A stretch of DNA of 64,000 nucleotides from Rhizobium etli CFN 42 (GTDB lineage Bacteria > Pseudomonadota > Alphaproteobacteria > Rhizobiales > Rhizobiaceae): NCBI RefSeq assembly GCF_000092045.1, contig NC_007766.1, forward strand, positions 1 to 64,000, given 5' to 3'. Shown in pieces: positions 11,716 to 21,384 of this stretch. Position 1 is the stretch's first letter; the number at the start of each line of letters is the position of its first letter. The notes under the pieces are model-generated. The model did no database searches. It saw only the letters and a program-made list of their open reading frames with translations, and had not been told where the DNA came from. Made by a program: the position numbers and the translations under genes.

Positions 11716-12132
11716 ATGAGCGTTGACGACAGGCCTTTAGCATCGTTCCGGGTCTCGATGCGAGACATCGACATCTATGGCCATGTCCACAACTCGGTTT
11801 ATCTCGATTATTGCGAGGATGCGGTCGTCGAGTTCCTGCGCCACCGGAAGATCCTCAGCCACTTCCGCCACACCACCTCAGGCGTTGCATATCACGTCAA
11901 GAAGGCGGAGATCACCTTCCACAGCCCGATCGACGTCGATGATATCGTCGAGGCGAAGGTCAAGGTCGAGAAGATCGGCCGTTCGAGCCTCTCCTTCACG
12001 ATCGAGCTCTATCGCCAGCGCGATGGCGCCCACTGCGCATCGGGCGGCCTCGTCTGGGTCTGCGTCGGCCTCTCCGACAGCCGCCCGACGCCGATCCCCG
12101 AGGCGACCAGGGCCGCCTTGTCACAGGGCTGA
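11716..12132 (+). CDS. Hot-dog acyl-CoA thioesterase, YbgC/4HBT type
   Basis: A 138-aa single-hot-dog protein. RDIDIYGHVHNSVYLDYCED near residue 16 carries the catalytic Asp and the GHVxN turn of 4-hydroxybenzoyl-CoA thioesterase relatives. It is the first gene of a tightly packed operon: two bases separate its stop from the ligase start. Together with the ligase and thiolase it suggests turnover of a particular acyl-CoA, whose acyl group cannot be read from sequence. Confidence 0.85.
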   Translation: MSVDDRPLASFRVSMRDIDIYGHVHNSVYLDYCEDAVVEFLRHRKILSHFRHTTSGVAYHVKKAEITFHSPIDVDDIVEAKVKVEKIGRSSLSFTIELYRQRDGAHCASGGLVWVCVGLSDSRPTPIPEATRAALSQG

Positions 12133-12134
12133 CC

Positions 12135-13652
12135 ATGCCGATCCATCGAGAGCTTCTTCGACACGTCACGGAAAGACCGGAAAAGCCGGCGGTTGTGATC
12201 GACGGCGGCTCCCTGAGCTATGGCGAACTCTATAGCCGCGCCTGCGCGATCCACCGGTTCATCCAAGCACTTCCGCGCTCGAAACGCCGTTCATTCGATC
12301 TGCCCGGCGTCGAGAAGCTTCTGGCGGTCAGCCTCGGCAATCACATCGGCTTTGCCGGGTATTTCGTTGCCGCCACGGCGCTGCCGAACGCCTGCGCGGT
12401 CATCGATCCAATGATGCCGGAAGCGAGAATCGAGCGCATCGTTGAGCGCCTGGCGCCTGACGTGCTTGTCGTCAACGATGCTGCGTGCCCGAGCGCCGAG
12501 ATCGGCCGCGGGCTCGGCATTCCTGTGATCGTCGCCGGAACCGAGCCCTTCTCCCTTACAGCAAAAACAGACGCCTTTCCGGTCGATGCCGAGGGAATTT
12601 TCCTGATCGGCTTCACCTCGGGCACGACAGCCGAGCCGAAGGCCTATTATCGCTCGCGCCAGCAGTGGCGCCGGAGCCTTGAGCGGGGGCGTCTCGTTTT
12701 CGAACTCCAGGACGCACCCTCGACGCTGTGCCCGGGAGCGCTCGCGCATGGGCTCGCGCTTTATGCGCTGGTCGAGGCGCTCGATGCCGGAGCAACCTTC
12801 CATTCGGTGGGGAAATGGGATGCCGGCACGGTCGCGCAGATTCTGTCTTCCGGGATCGAACGGCTGGTCGCCGTGCCCACCCATGTAGCAGGCATCGCCC
12901 GGGCATGGGCGGGCGAGCCGATGACGTCCTTGCGCGACGTGCTGACCGCCGGCTCCAAGCTGAACCTCGGCGAGATCGAATCCATGCGCCGCCTTTTTCC
13001 GAAGGCGCGCATCCGGGAATATTACGGCGCCTCCGAGATCGGCTTCATGACGGTCTCGACGCTTGCCGGCGGCGCGAGCGATTTTCCGATCGATCGGGTC
13101 GGGCAAGCCTATCCCGGTATCAAGATCTCCATTCGCGACCCTGAGGAAAACGACGTCGGCACCGATGTGCCCGGCACCATCTTCGTCGACAGCGACCTGA
13201 TCGCCGACGGCTATCTCTGGGGCGACGACGGCCAGGCGTTCCGGGTCACCCCGGCGGGCGCGACCGTCGGCGATCTCGGCGAGATCGATGCGAACGGCAT
13301 GCTGCGGGTGATCGGTCGGGCAGGGGGCATGATGATCACGGGCGGCAACAACGTCTATCCCGCCGAGGTCGAGAGCGCACTCAAAAGCTGTCCCGACGTC
13401 GAGGATGCCGTCGTCTTCGGGCTGCCGGATGCCTATTACGGCCAACGGATCGTCGCCGTCGTCTCGGGCGAGGTGACGGACGCGAAAATCCTCGCCGACC
13501 ATTGCGCGGGCAAGCTTGCAAGGTTCAAGATTCCCAGGCAGTTCTACCATATCGGCTCCTGGCCGATGACGAGCAGCGGCAAGATCGCGCGCGGCCAGGT
13601 GGAAGCATCGGTCATTTCGGGAGATGATCTTGTCCTACGCCTATCAGCCTGA
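12135..13652 (+). CDS. AMP-forming acyl-CoA synthetase (ANL superfamily)
   Basis: A 505-aa adenylate-forming enzyme. Core motifs are intact: FTSGTTAEPKA near 157 (ATP phosphate loop), YYGASEIG near 295, GDLGEIDANG near 377, GRAGGMMITGGNNVYPAEVE near 394 (hinge and CoA part) and SSGKIARGQ near 480 with the catalytic Lys. It would activate a carboxylic acid to its CoA thioester. It sits between a thioesterase and a thiolase, with the thiolase frame starting inside its 3' end. Aliphatic or aromatic substrate is undetermined. Confidence 0.88.
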   Translation: MPIHRELLRHVTERPEKPAVVIDGGSLSYGELYSRACAIHRFIQALPRSKRRSFDLPGVEKLLAVSLGNHIGFAGYFVAATALPNACAVIDPMMPEARIERIVERLAPDVLVVNDAACPSAEIGRGLGIPVIVAGTEPFSLTAKTDAFPVDAEGIFLIGFTSGTTAEPKAYYRSRQQWRRSLERGRLVFELQDAPSTLCPGALAHGLALYALVEALDAGATFHSVGKWDAGTVAQILSSGIERLVAVPTHVAGIARAWAGEPMTSLRDVLTAGSKLNLGEIESMRRLFPKARIREYYGASEIGFMTVSTLAGGASDFPIDRVGQAYPGIKISIRDPEENDVGTDVPGTIFVDSDLIADGYLWGDDGQAFRVTPAGATVGDLGEIDANGMLRVIGRAGGMMITGGNNVYPAEVESALKSCPDVEDAVVFGLPDAYYGQRIVAVVSGEVTDAKILADHCAGKLARFKIPRQFYHIGSWPMTSSGKIARGQVEASVISGDDLVLRLSA

Positions 13653-14829
13653 CGAGGATTGGCAGCCGGTCGTGGTCGCCGCCTACCGCACACCGATCGG
13701 CCGGGCCTTCGGCTCGCTGGCTACGGTTGCGGCCGAAGACCTGCTTGCGCCCATCATCCGCCGCATCCTTGCAGAAACGGGCGTCGGGCCCGACGCCATC
13801 GACGACGTGCTGGTCGGCAATGCCGCCGGCGGCGGCGGCAATATCGGCCGGCTGGCGGCGCTGACTGCCGGCCTGCCCATGGCCGTTCCTGGTGTTGCGA
13901 TCGACCGGCAATGTGGTTCGGGCCTCGAAGCAATCATCATGGCCGCCCGGCTGATCCAGGCGAAGGCCGGTTCGTGCTTCCTTGCCGGCGGCGTCGAAAG
14001 CGTCAGCACCGCGCCATGGCGCGTCGAAAGACCGAAAGCCAATGGTGCCGTGCCGCGCTTTTACGGCCGCGCACGGTTTTCGCCTGAAACGATCGGCGAC
14101 CCCGAGATGGGGGTAGCCGCTGAAAACGTCGCCCGTCAATTCGGCATCTCGCGCCAGCGGCAGGATGAATTCGCCCTTCGCAGCCATCGGCTCGCTGTCG
14201 CAGCGGCCGAAGCGGGCCTCTTCCGCCCCGAGATCGTCGAGATCACCACCATGCGTGGCCCGGTAGAGTGGGACGAATGTCCGCGCCCGACCACCTCGCC
14301 CGAGGCGCTCGCGAACCTGAAGCCTGTCTTCTTGGCCGATGGCTCGGTGACGGCAGGCAATGCTTGCCCTGTGAATGACGGCGCCTGCCTGGTGCTCGTC
14401 ATGAGCCGCGGCATGGCCAGAAACCTCGGCATAGAAAAGGGCCTCGCCTTCATCGACAGCGCCGCCGCCGGCGTCGATCCAAACTTGCTCGGAATCGGAC
14501 CGGTCGCCGCGACCGGCAAGCTCATGCAGCGCCAGCCCGACCTCTCGCTTTCCGCAATCGACGTCATCGAATTCAACGAGGCTTTCGCCGCCCAGGTCCT
14601 GGCGTCGCTCGATCAGCTGGAGATCCCCGCCAACGCGGTCAACAAAGAAGGCGGCGCTATCGCGCTCGGCCACCCCTTCGGCGCCTCCGGCGCTATCCTG
14701 GTCACCCGGCTCTACGGTCAGCTCATCCGCGGCGACGGCTGGACACCACGCGCAACCGGCCTCGCCATGATCGGCATCGGCGGCGGCATCGGGCTCACCG
14801 CGTTGTTCGAGGCTGTCCGCCTTTTCTGA
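13624..14829 (+). CDS. Thiolase-family protein with Cys-to-Gly change at the second active-site Cys
   Basis: A 401-aa thiolase. The acyl-accepting Cys97 is present in IDRQCGSGLEA, as are NEAFAAQ and GHPFGASG with its His. At the canonical second cysteine (C-I-G-G-G) the sequence reads GLAMIGIGGGIG, i.e. Gly. The GTT/ATG region is unusual: the ATG at 13624 overlaps the ligase by 29 bases, and a TTG at 13630 has GGGAG at better spacing. It would cleave or condense a 3-ketoacyl-CoA, but the base role must be supplied otherwise. It is the last gene of the thioesterase-ligase-thiolase operon and converges with a LysR gene. Confidence 0.85.
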   Translation: MILSYAYQPDEDWQPVVVAAYRTPIGRAFGSLATVAAEDLLAPIIRRILAETGVGPDAIDDVLVGNAAGGGGNIGRLAALTAGLPMAVPGVAIDRQCGSGLEAIIMAARLIQAKAGSCFLAGGVESVSTAPWRVERPKANGAVPRFYGRARFSPETIGDPEMGVAAENVARQFGISRQRQDEFALRSHRLAVAAAEAGLFRPEIVEITTMRGPVEWDECPRPTTSPEALANLKPVFLADGSVTAGNACPVNDGACLVLVMSRGMARNLGIEKGLAFIDSAAAGVDPNLLGIGPVAATGKLMQRQPDLSLSAIDVIEFNEAFAAQVLASLDQLEIPANAVNKEGGAIALGHPFGASGAILVTRLYGQLIRGDGWTPRATGLAMIGIGGGIGLTALFEAVRLF

Positions 14830-14841
14830 GAAGACCGCCAT

Positions 14842-15837
14842 TCAGGCACGTGCGCTGCCGGCTTCAAGCCTCTTGTGATCTGGCTCGGTCGCTATTGGAA
14901 ACCAAGGCGGCTCCGGTGCGGAGAGGGCATGTGCGATCTGATCCCGGAGCCACACACTCCCGGGATCGCGATCGAAACGGCGAAGCCAGTACATGGTCAC
15001 GTCCATTTTCGGCGAATCCATCGGCGGCCTGAATACGTCGAGCATCAGCCGGCCGGTCAACATGCGAGCGAAATGAACCGGAATGCTCCCCAGCATCTCG
15101 CTCGCTTCAACGGCAAGAGCCACGGCCTGAAAATGCGGCACCGTGACCATGACACGCCTGGCGAGACCCAGGCGTGCAAGGGCGGGATCAATCGTCCCCG
15201 TCCTGCTGCCATCGGCCGAGCGCAGGACGTGGGGAACAGCGCAGAAGACGTCCGCCGGTATGGCATCTCCTGGACAAATGCCATGACTGGCAAGGAGCGG
15301 ATGTCCTCGCTTCGCAATGCATACCAGCCATGACTGGAACAGCTTGCGGCTAATAACCCATTCAGGCGGTTCGAGCGATCGATCAATAACGATATCAGCC
15401 CGGCCGTCACGCAGCATCTCGAAGACTTCGGACGAAGCATGATCGATCATCTGCAGGGTGACGAAGGGCGCCGTTTTGGCCACGCGCGCAGCGAGGGGAG
15501 GCATCAACAGCGAGGAGAAGTAGTCCGATCCTATCAGTACGAAGGATCGGGTTGACGTGGTGGGGTCGAACGCAGCGTTCGTCGCCAACGCCTCTTCCAT
15601 GCCGGCCAGGGCCTGTCTTATCGGTTGACGCAGTTCGAGCGCCCGCGCAGTCGGCATCATCTGATTGCCTTCTCGGACGAATAATTCGTCATCCAAGAGC
15701 GCGCGCAGTCTCCCCAACGCCGAACTCACAGCCGGTTGGGACAGGCCGACACGCTCGCCGGCCCGCACCGTCGAGAGCTCCGCCATCATGGCGTCGAATA
15801 CACGCAGCAGATTGAGATCGAGGGCTGAGAAATTCAC
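14842..15837 (-). CDS. LysR regulator, NodD/LinR-like branch
   Basis: About 331 aa. The N-terminus NFSALDLNLLRVFDAMMAE with LSQPAVSSALGRLRALLDDELF is the LysR HTH in the form seen in the NodD/NahR/LinR branch. The rest is the effector domain. The GTG at 15837 is taken as start because residues before it are not LysR-like, although the frame stays open to 16227 inside the divergent gene. It is divergent from a cupin gene 110 bases away, its likely target. Confidence 0.85.
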   Translation of the reverse strand: MNFSALDLNLLRVFDAMMAELSTVRAGERVGLSQPAVSSALGRLRALLDDELFVREGNQMMPTARALELRQPIRQALAGMEEALATNAAFDPTTSTRSFVLIGSDYFSSLLMPPLAARVAKTAPFVTLQMIDHASSEVFEMLRDGRADIVIDRSLEPPEWVISRKLFQSWLVCIAKRGHPLLASHGICPGDAIPADVFCAVPHVLRSADGSRTGTIDPALARLGLARRVMVTVPHFQAVALAVEASEMLGSIPVHFARMLTGRLMLDVFRPPMDSPKMDVTMYWLRRFDRDPGSVWLRDQIAHALSAPEPPWFPIATEPDHKRLEAGSARA

Positions 15838-15947
15838 GGACTCAATATCCCTTATATGATCATTCAATTTCCGTGCAGCTGCTTGCGGCGATAGTTTTGA
15901 ACGGCAGTATAAAACTCTATTCCATTCAACCTTGGAAGGAAATTGCG

Positions 15948-16409
15948 ATGAATATCGCTGGGGGCATCGGGCGGACCGTAAGCTGGATGGACACTGCCTA
16001 CACCATACATGTGGGACGATTTGAGAGCGGCGGAATTGTCGGAGTTTTTGAAGGCACCGTGCCGGCCGGCGGCGGGCCGCCCGTTCACATCCATCACAAT
16101 GAGGACGAAGTGATCCATGTGATCGAAGGCGACTATGAGTTTTGGCTGAACGGCGCGATCGTCCCGGTTGCCGCGGGAAGATCGATCTTCCTGCCGCGTG
16201 GCGTGCCGCACACATTTCGAGTGGCAAGCGCGTCTCCCGGACGCAACCTCACCATTCTGACGCCGGGCGGCATGGAAGAATTCTTCATCGAGGCAGCCGC
16301 GCAGGCTCCTCGCCTACCGGAGCATATGGATCGGTTGCTCCAGCTTGCGGAACGCTATGGCATTGAATTTCGCGGGCCGCCGGATTGGGACACCGCCCGG
16401 GTGTCCTGA
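15948..16409 (+). CDS. Cupin-domain protein
   Basis: A 153-aa single cupin. The first motif is HIHHNEDEVIHVIEGDYEF near residue 47, with two His and a Glu as metal ligands. The second is FLPRGVPHTFRV near 85. This is the layout of small quercetinase- or mannose-isomerase-like cupins. The start at 15948 follows GGAAGGA. Transcription from the region shared with the divergent LysR gene suggests substrate-induced expression. Reaction unknown. Confidence 0.8.
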   Translation: MNIAGGIGRTVSWMDTAYTIHVGRFESGGIVGVFEGTVPAGGGPPVHIHHNEDEVIHVIEGDYEFWLNGAIVPVAAGRSIFLPRGVPHTFRVASASPGRNLTILTPGGMEEFFIEAAAQAPRLPEHMDRLLQLAERYGIEFRGPPDWDTARVS

Positions 16410-16427
16410 CAACGGCACCCTGCATCA

Positions 16428-16862
16428 ACGATTGGCAAGTGCGCCGATCGCCTCTCCCACCCCGTAACGAACCCAACGCTTGAACGCCTCCGTCTCCGTG
16501 GCGAAGGCATCGAAGGCGTCAGGTTTACGCGATCGTGATGACATCCGCCGCTTCGATTATCTGCACCGAATGGCACGTCCGGCCGATGCCGGATGACACC
16601 GGCCCTCTCCACTCCGGCGGCGCACCTCGACCGCAGGTGAGTTGCGCTACTGCCTTGGCATAGAACGACAGCGACCGAGAGACAATGGTTCGAGCCCCCG
16701 ATCCGGCGCATTCTCCTACCGTCGGCTGAGGTCGGCCGCGGCGGGAATCCGCGTGGTGATTGTCCTTATGCCGATCGAGTCGCCTGCCCTACTGAAGAGG
16801 CGGTTTGCGGCCCCATCCAAAATCAACAGAGGACATTCCTCTAAAGGACCAGGGAGATTACC
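16428..16862. other. 435-base stretch without a convincing gene
   Basis: No full gene seen. On the minus strand a short frame ending at 16425 (ATG near 16541) reads with good coding character, ending in FKRWVRYGVGEAIGALANR, and may be the tail of a lost gene. GGACCAGGGAGATTACC just before 16863 is the ribosome site of the next gene. Confidence 0.4.
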
Positions 16863-17627
16863 ATGAAAATCGTCGTTATCGGCGGCACCGGCCTCATCGG
16901 CTCGAAGACGGTGGAAAGGTTGCGCAAGAAGGGACACGACGTTCTGGCGGCCTCGCCGAATTCGGGCGTCGACACGATCACCGGCAAAGGCGTCACCGAA
17001 GCGCTTGCCGGGGCGCAGGTGGTGCTAGACCTCGCCAACTCGCCTTCCTTCGAAGACCAGGCCGTGCTCGAATTCTTCCAGACCTCGGGCCGGAACCTGC
17101 TCAAGGCCGGGGCTGCGGCCGGCGTGAAACACCACATCGCGCTGTCGATCGTCGGCATGGAGCGGCTGCAGGGCAGCGGTTATATGCGCGCCAAGATGGC
17201 GCAGGAACAGCTGATCAAGAACTCCGGCATACCCTATACCATCGTGCATTCCACCCAGTTCCATGAATTCATGGCCGGCATAGCCCAGTCGAACACGGTC
17301 GGCCAGACCGTGCATCTATCGCCCGCCTATCTGCAGCCGATCGCCTCGGACGACGTCGCCGACGTCATGGCCGAGGTGGCGCTCGCTGCACCCGTGAATG
17401 GCACGGTCGAGATTGGCGGACCCGAGAAGATCCGCCTGACCGATATCGTGACGCGTCTCTTCAAGGCGACGAACGATCCGCGTCAGGTGATCACGGATCC
17501 GCACGCCCGCTACTTCGGCGTCGAGCTCGATGACACTTCGCTCGTTGCCGGCGCTCATGCGCGGCTCGGCAAGATTCGCTTTGACGACTGGCTGAACCTG
17601 CAGCCGCCCCAGAAAAAGAGCGCCTGA
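16863..17627 (+). CDS. NmrA/atypical-SDR NAD(P)-binding protein
   Basis: A 254-aa Rossmann protein starting MKIVVIGGTGLIGSKTVERL (GGTGxxG nucleotide loop). It lacks the SDR YxxxK catalytic pair, as in NmrA-like and NADH-quinone-reductase-like atypical SDRs. HSTQFHEF and the C-terminal IGGPEKIRLTDIV fit that family. Members act as redox sensors or quinone reductases. A 47-base gap leads into the exported cupin gene on the same strand, so the two may share a transcript. Confidence 0.8.
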   Translation: MKIVVIGGTGLIGSKTVERLRKKGHDVLAASPNSGVDTITGKGVTEALAGAQVVLDLANSPSFEDQAVLEFFQTSGRNLLKAGAAAGVKHHIALSIVGMERLQGSGYMRAKMAQEQLIKNSGIPYTIVHSTQFHEFMAGIAQSNTVGQTVHLSPAYLQPIASDDVADVMAEVALAAPVNGTVEIGGPEKIRLTDIVTRLFKATNDPRQVITDPHARYFGVELDDTSLVAGAHARLGKIRFDDWLNLQPPQKKSA

Positions 17628-17674
17628 GAGCGAGGCTGCGCCTGTCGACCATTCTACAACTGAGGAGACCAGAC

Positions 17675-18088
17675 ATGCTCGCAAAAATGATCTCGGCGGC
17701 GGCTTTCGCCCTTGTCCTTGCCTGCGGCGACCAGGCTTACGCAGCCGGTGAGAAAGCGAAGATATCAGTCGTTTACGACCAGAAGCTTCCCAACGTCCCC
17801 GGCAAGAGCATGAAGGCCGTGCTCGTCGAATATGGCCCGGGCGGTTCGTCGCCCGCCCACACCCACCCGCATTCGGCCTTCATCTATGCCACCGTTCTCG
17901 AAGGGGCAATCACCAGCAAGGTGAATGATGGACCGGAGAAGACCTATAAGGCCGGCGAGAGCTTTTCCGAATTTCCCGGCGATCATCACGCCGTCAGTAA
18001 AAATGCCAGCAAGACCAAGCCGGCGCGCCTGCTTGCGGTGTTCGTGCTCAATAGCGACGAGACGGAACTGACGACCGACGACAAGTGA
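17675..18088 (+). CDS. Exported cupin-domain protein
   Basis: A 137-aa protein with a signal peptide (MLAKMISAAAFALVLACG, cleavage near AYA-AG) followed by one cupin. The motif HTHPHSAFIYATVLEGAITSK is near residue 67 and FPGDHHAVSKN near 100. GAGGAGACCAGAC precedes the ATG. It follows the NmrA-like gene and ends at a shared hairpin. A periplasmic metal-binding cupin of unknown substrate. Confidence 0.8.
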   Translation: MLAKMISAAAFALVLACGDQAYAAGEKAKISVVYDQKLPNVPGKSMKAVLVEYGPGGSSPAHTHPHSAFIYATVLEGAITSKVNDGPEKTYKAGESFSEFPGDHHAVSKNASKTKPARLLAVFVLNSDETELTTDDK

Positions 18089-18096
18089 CCTCGTCC

Positions 18097-18123
18097 TCGA
18101 TGCCCGGCGCCGCCGGGCATCGA
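18097..18123. terminator. Bidirectional terminator hairpin
   Basis: A perfect 12-bp stem, TCGATGCCCGGC / GCCGGGCATCGA, with a 3-base loop, between two converging genes (exported cupin and the PLP enzyme). No T-tract, but position and stability favour termination on both strands. Confidence 0.6.
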
Positions 18124-18138
18124 TTCCATGCGAGCGCG

Positions 18139-19422
18139 TCAAACAGCCTGCAGCGCCAGCTCCAGATCGGCGATCAAATCATCCGGATGCTCGATGCCGA
18201 TCGACAGCCGGATTGTCGATTCCAGCACGCCGATGCGCTCCCTGACATCGGCCGGCACGCCGGAATGCGTCATGGCGGCGGGGTGGCTCGCCAGCGATTC
18301 CGTGCCGCCGAGGCTCACGGCGAGCTTGAAGACCTGCAGTGCATTCAGGAATTTGAAGGAGGCCGGCTGGCCGCCGCGGATATCGAAGGAGAAGGTCGAG
18401 CCGGCGCCGCTGCATTGGGCGGCGAAGGTGCGGCCGGAGGGCGAGTCCGGATCGTGATAGGGAAGATAATGAACCTTCTCGACCTTGGGATGATCACGCA
18501 GGAAATCGGCCACTGCCCGCGCATTGCTGTTGGCCCGCTCCATGCGTAGCTGCAGCGTTTCGAGCGACCGGCCGAGCATCCAGCAGGAATGCGGATCGAG
18601 CTGCGTGCCGATCGCGCCGCGCAGCGCCTTGACCTGCTTGATGACAGCCTTGCGCCCGAGCACGGCGCCGGCGATCAGATCGGAATGGCCACCGACATAT
18701 TTGGTCAGCGAATAAAGCGAGATATCGGCGCCATGCTCGATCGGCCGCTGGAAGACCGGCCCGAGCAGCGTATTGTCGCAGACGACGACCGGCACATGCC
18801 CTTGCCTTGCGCCGATCGCATTGGCCACGCGCCGGATCATCGCGACGTCGACGAGGCTGTTGGTCGGGTTGGCCGGCGTCTCGATGAGGATGACGGAAAC
18901 GCGGCCCTTGCCGACCGCCTCATCCGCCGCCTTCCGCACCGATGCCTCGCTGACGCCATCGGCAAAGCCGACCGCGGCGACGTCGAAATTGAGGAAGGTC
19001 TTCGCCAGCAGGGTTTCGGTGCCGCCATAGAGCGGCTGCGAATGCAGGATCGCATCCCCTGGCCGGACAAAGGCGAACAGGGTCGTGGCGATCGCCGCCA
19101 TGCCGGAAGAGAAGAGCGCGCCGCTTTCCGTCCGTTCGTAGACGGCGAGCCTGTCTTCGACGATCTCGCTATTCGGATGATTGAAGCGGGAATAGACGAG
19201 GCCGGCGCCCTTGCCCGCCGGCGGCTCGCGACGGCCGGAGACATAATCGAAGAAATCCCTACCATCCTCGGCGGAATTGAACACGAAGGTTGAGGTCAGA
19301 AACACCGGCGGCTTGACCGCCCCTTCGGAAAGTTCCGGATCGTAGCCGTAGTTCAGCATCTGCGTTTCGGGATGCAGCGCATGATTGCCGATATGGGTTT
19401 TGGAGGGATGCGGGGCGGTCAT
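18139..19422 (-). CDS. Cystathionine gamma-synthase-family PLP enzyme
   Basis: A 427-aa Cys/Met-metabolism PLP enzyme. [17 protein letters not shown] and [11 protein letters not shown] bind the phosphate and cofactor, DNTLLGP follows, and the PLP Lys is in [37 protein letters not shown] is the family's substrate-side segment. These enzymes make cystathionine or cleave methionine/homocysteine; the exact reaction cannot be separated by eye. The ATG at 19422 has GAGGAGACGATC upstream and removes an unrelated 20-residue extension. No sulfur-metabolism partner lies beside it. Confidence 0.87.
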   Translation of the reverse strand: MTAPHPSKTHIGNHALHPETQMLNYGYDPELSEGAVKPPVFLTSTFVFNSAEDGRDFFDYVSGRREPPAGKGAGLVYSRFNHPNSEIVEDRLAVYERTESGALFSSGMAAIATTLFAFVRPGDAILHSQPLYGGTETLLAKTFLNFDVAAVGFADGVSEASVRKAADEAVGKGRVSVILIETPANPTNSLVDVAMIRRVANAIGARQGHVPVVVCDNTLLGPVFQRPIEHGADISLYSLTKYVGGHSDLIAGAVLGRKAVIKQVKALRGAIGTQLDPHSCWMLGRSLETLQLRMERANSNARAVADFLRDHPKVEKVHYLPYHDPDSPSGRTFAAQCSGAGSTFSFDIRGGQPASFKFLNALQVFKLAVSLGGTESLASHPAAMTHSGVPADVRERIGVLESTIRLSIGIEHPDDLIADLELALQAV

Positions 19423-19534
19423 GATCGTCTCCTCTGTCGAACCTGCCGAAGGACAGGATACATCAATTCGAGGAGCAGTCATCGCGACTGCTCAATTAAG
19501 AGTGGAGCATGCTTTCGGCATCATGCTCAGACGT

Positions 19535-20614
19535 TCAGTTCACGATCTCGCCCAGGGTATCGGCGACATAGGCGCCGCGCGCGCCCATCGGCAACGGGTG
19601 GCCCGTCGTCGTGTCCCGCGCCGTCTGATGCTCCAGCTCAGCATTGAGCTCCGCGCCGACGATGAGAATGACGACGGAAAGCCAGATCCAGATGAGGAAA
19701 CCAATAAGCGCGCCGAGCGTACCGTAAGTCGCGTCGTAATTGGCGAAATGCTCGAGATAGAAGGAGAAGCCGAGCGACATGGCGGCGCAGGCGAGCGCCG
19801 TTAGGACCGCACCCCAGGTCATCCACCGCACTCGCGCGGGTTCGCGGCTCGGACCGAAGCGGTAGACGAAGGTCACGGCCACGACGACGACCAGCAGAAG
19901 CAGCGGCCATCTTAGCAGAAGCGCCATGTGCTCCTTGAACTGATCAAGCCAGAGATAGGAGAGCACGACAGGCATTACGCCCATGAGCGCCACCACGACG
20001 ACCGCGAAGACCACGGCACAGAGGGTGAAGCAGAGGCCGATCAGGTTCAGCCGCACCAGGCTGCGCTTCTCCCTCTCCTCATAGGCGACGTTCATCGCAT
20101 CGAAGATCGCCAGGGTGCCGCTATGGGTGCTCCACAGCGCAATGCCGAGACCGACGAAGAAGGTGATGCCGAGCGTGCTGTCGCGTTTTTCGACCAGCGC
20201 CTTGAGTTGATCGGCAAGAAGATCGAAAGCCCCGGGCGGCAGGAGGATGGCGAGCTCGCGAAGATGTTCGGAAATGGTGATCGGATCGGCGACCAGGCCG
20301 TACAGCGAGACCAGGGCCGCCAGGGCCGGGAACAGCGCCAGGAGCAGATAGAAAGTTACGCCCGCGGCAATAAGGGTGACCCGGTCGTCGAGGACCTCAT
20401 GGAAGACGCGCCAGAACACATCGCGAAGGCCGCTCATCGGAATGGCCTCGGGCGTCGCGGCGCTGCGCCCATGATCGTCGCCCGACGGGGCGACCGCGGC
20501 AGAAGGCGCCAGCGAACCGCGTTGCCTTGCCTGCAGCAACACAAACACACCCACAGCAGCCGCCATCATTGCCGCAGTGAGCGGATATCCCTTGAGGCGC
20601 AGCACATCAGCCAT
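19535..20614 (-). CDS. YihY/BrkB-family inner-membrane protein
   Basis: A 359-aa protein with about seven hydrophobic segments: one at residues 12-28, then a cytoplasmic stretch, then the YihY core starting VFHEVLDDRVTLIAAGVTFYLLLALFP region near 72 and ending FLIWIWLSVVILIVGAELNAE. The family was once mislabelled ribonuclease BN and is an uncharacterised membrane protein. GGAGG lies eight bases before the ATG. Confidence 0.87.
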   Translation of the reverse strand: MADVLRLKGYPLTAAMMAAAVGVFVLLQARQRGSLAPSAAVAPSGDDHGRSAATPEAIPMSGLRDVFWRVFHEVLDDRVTLIAAGVTFYLLLALFPALAALVSLYGLVADPITISEHLRELAILLPPGAFDLLADQLKALVEKRDSTLGITFFVGLGIALWSTHSGTLAIFDAMNVAYEEREKRSLVRLNLIGLCFTLCAVVFAVVVVALMGVMPVVLSYLWLDQFKEHMALLLRWPLLLLVVVVAVTFVYRFGPSREPARVRWMTWGAVLTALACAAMSLGFSFYLEHFANYDATYGTLGALIGFLIWIWLSVVILIVGAELNAELEHQTARDTTTGHPLPMGARGAYVADTLGEIVN

Positions 20615-21384
20615 TACTCTATCCTCCGACGATTTGCTTCGGGAATAACGCCGGGTGCCGCTAAAGGATGCAAACCGTTGCTTTCTTGCCGAGATTTCCG
20701 GTGAGGGGAGGGGCCCGCTGCGGTCAAGAGTGGCACGTCGGCGATGCTGAACTCTAAATTCTGATATTGTACATTGATGATTTTATTAATGTCTAATCGC
20801 CCAACGGAAGCGAAACGGGCGTTTGGTTTCGCTACTTCGGCACGGGGCTCTTTTGGTCGCTGTCGCGGGCATGGCGACTTTGCGGCGCCAGAGGCGGTAA
20901 ATTCGGCCGTCAAGCGTCGCATCAAGAGCGATTTCGAACCCCGAATTCGCATTCCATACGCGCACTGGGCACCTCCGGAGACCGGCATTCGCGGGACGGC
21001 CTGGGAGGCAACCCTACCGATGCATTTGCCGTGTCTCATCCATCGCGCCGACGGCCATGGCCGACAATAGCCACTCCCGGCGTCCCCGGCAAAGATCGGC
21101 CCCGGTCAGGATGGGCCGGCTCTCTCATCCCGAACGTTCCACGAGCGCACGCATCCGCTCAGGATGCCAGTCAACCTGCCCACTCCATCTGCACACCCGG
21201 ATGAAGCGCCGCGGGAGAGAAACCGGCACACCGACTCCAGAGACCAGCGATCAGAACACGGCAGCGATTTGCCGCCAACACGCCCGACCGCCACTGATAG
21301 CCCGGTCCACCATTCACTGCGGGCAGCAGATGCCGCCGGGCGTATCGCCACCTTTTCCTGTAAGTTCAGCGGCGGCCAGACCGG
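20615..21384. other. 770-base gene-poor stretch
   Basis: No gene supported. It contains an AT-rich patch (about 20755-20800) unusual for this DNA and open frames on both strands that lack ribosome sites and known motifs. On the minus strand around 21060-21180 a short frame reads WHPERMRALVERSG and then stops, possibly a relic of a lost gene. Confidence 0.4.

Noticed and set aside
12291..14841. Long minus-strand frames (419 and 409 codons)
   Set aside because: Antisense to the acyl-CoA ligase and thiolase, both with intact catalytic motifs.
15838..16227. N-terminal extension of the LysR gene to 461 aa
   Set aside because: The extra 130 residues run antisense through the cupin gene and are not LysR-like; the GTG at 15837 gives a normal length.
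16355..16711. 118-codon minus-strand ORF
   Set aside because: Arg/Ser-rich, runs into the cupin gene in antisense; another minus frame in the same place has better coding character.
20774..21070. 98-codon plus-strand ORF
   Set aside because: No ribosome site, no family and an equally open minus-strand frame; left as intergenic.
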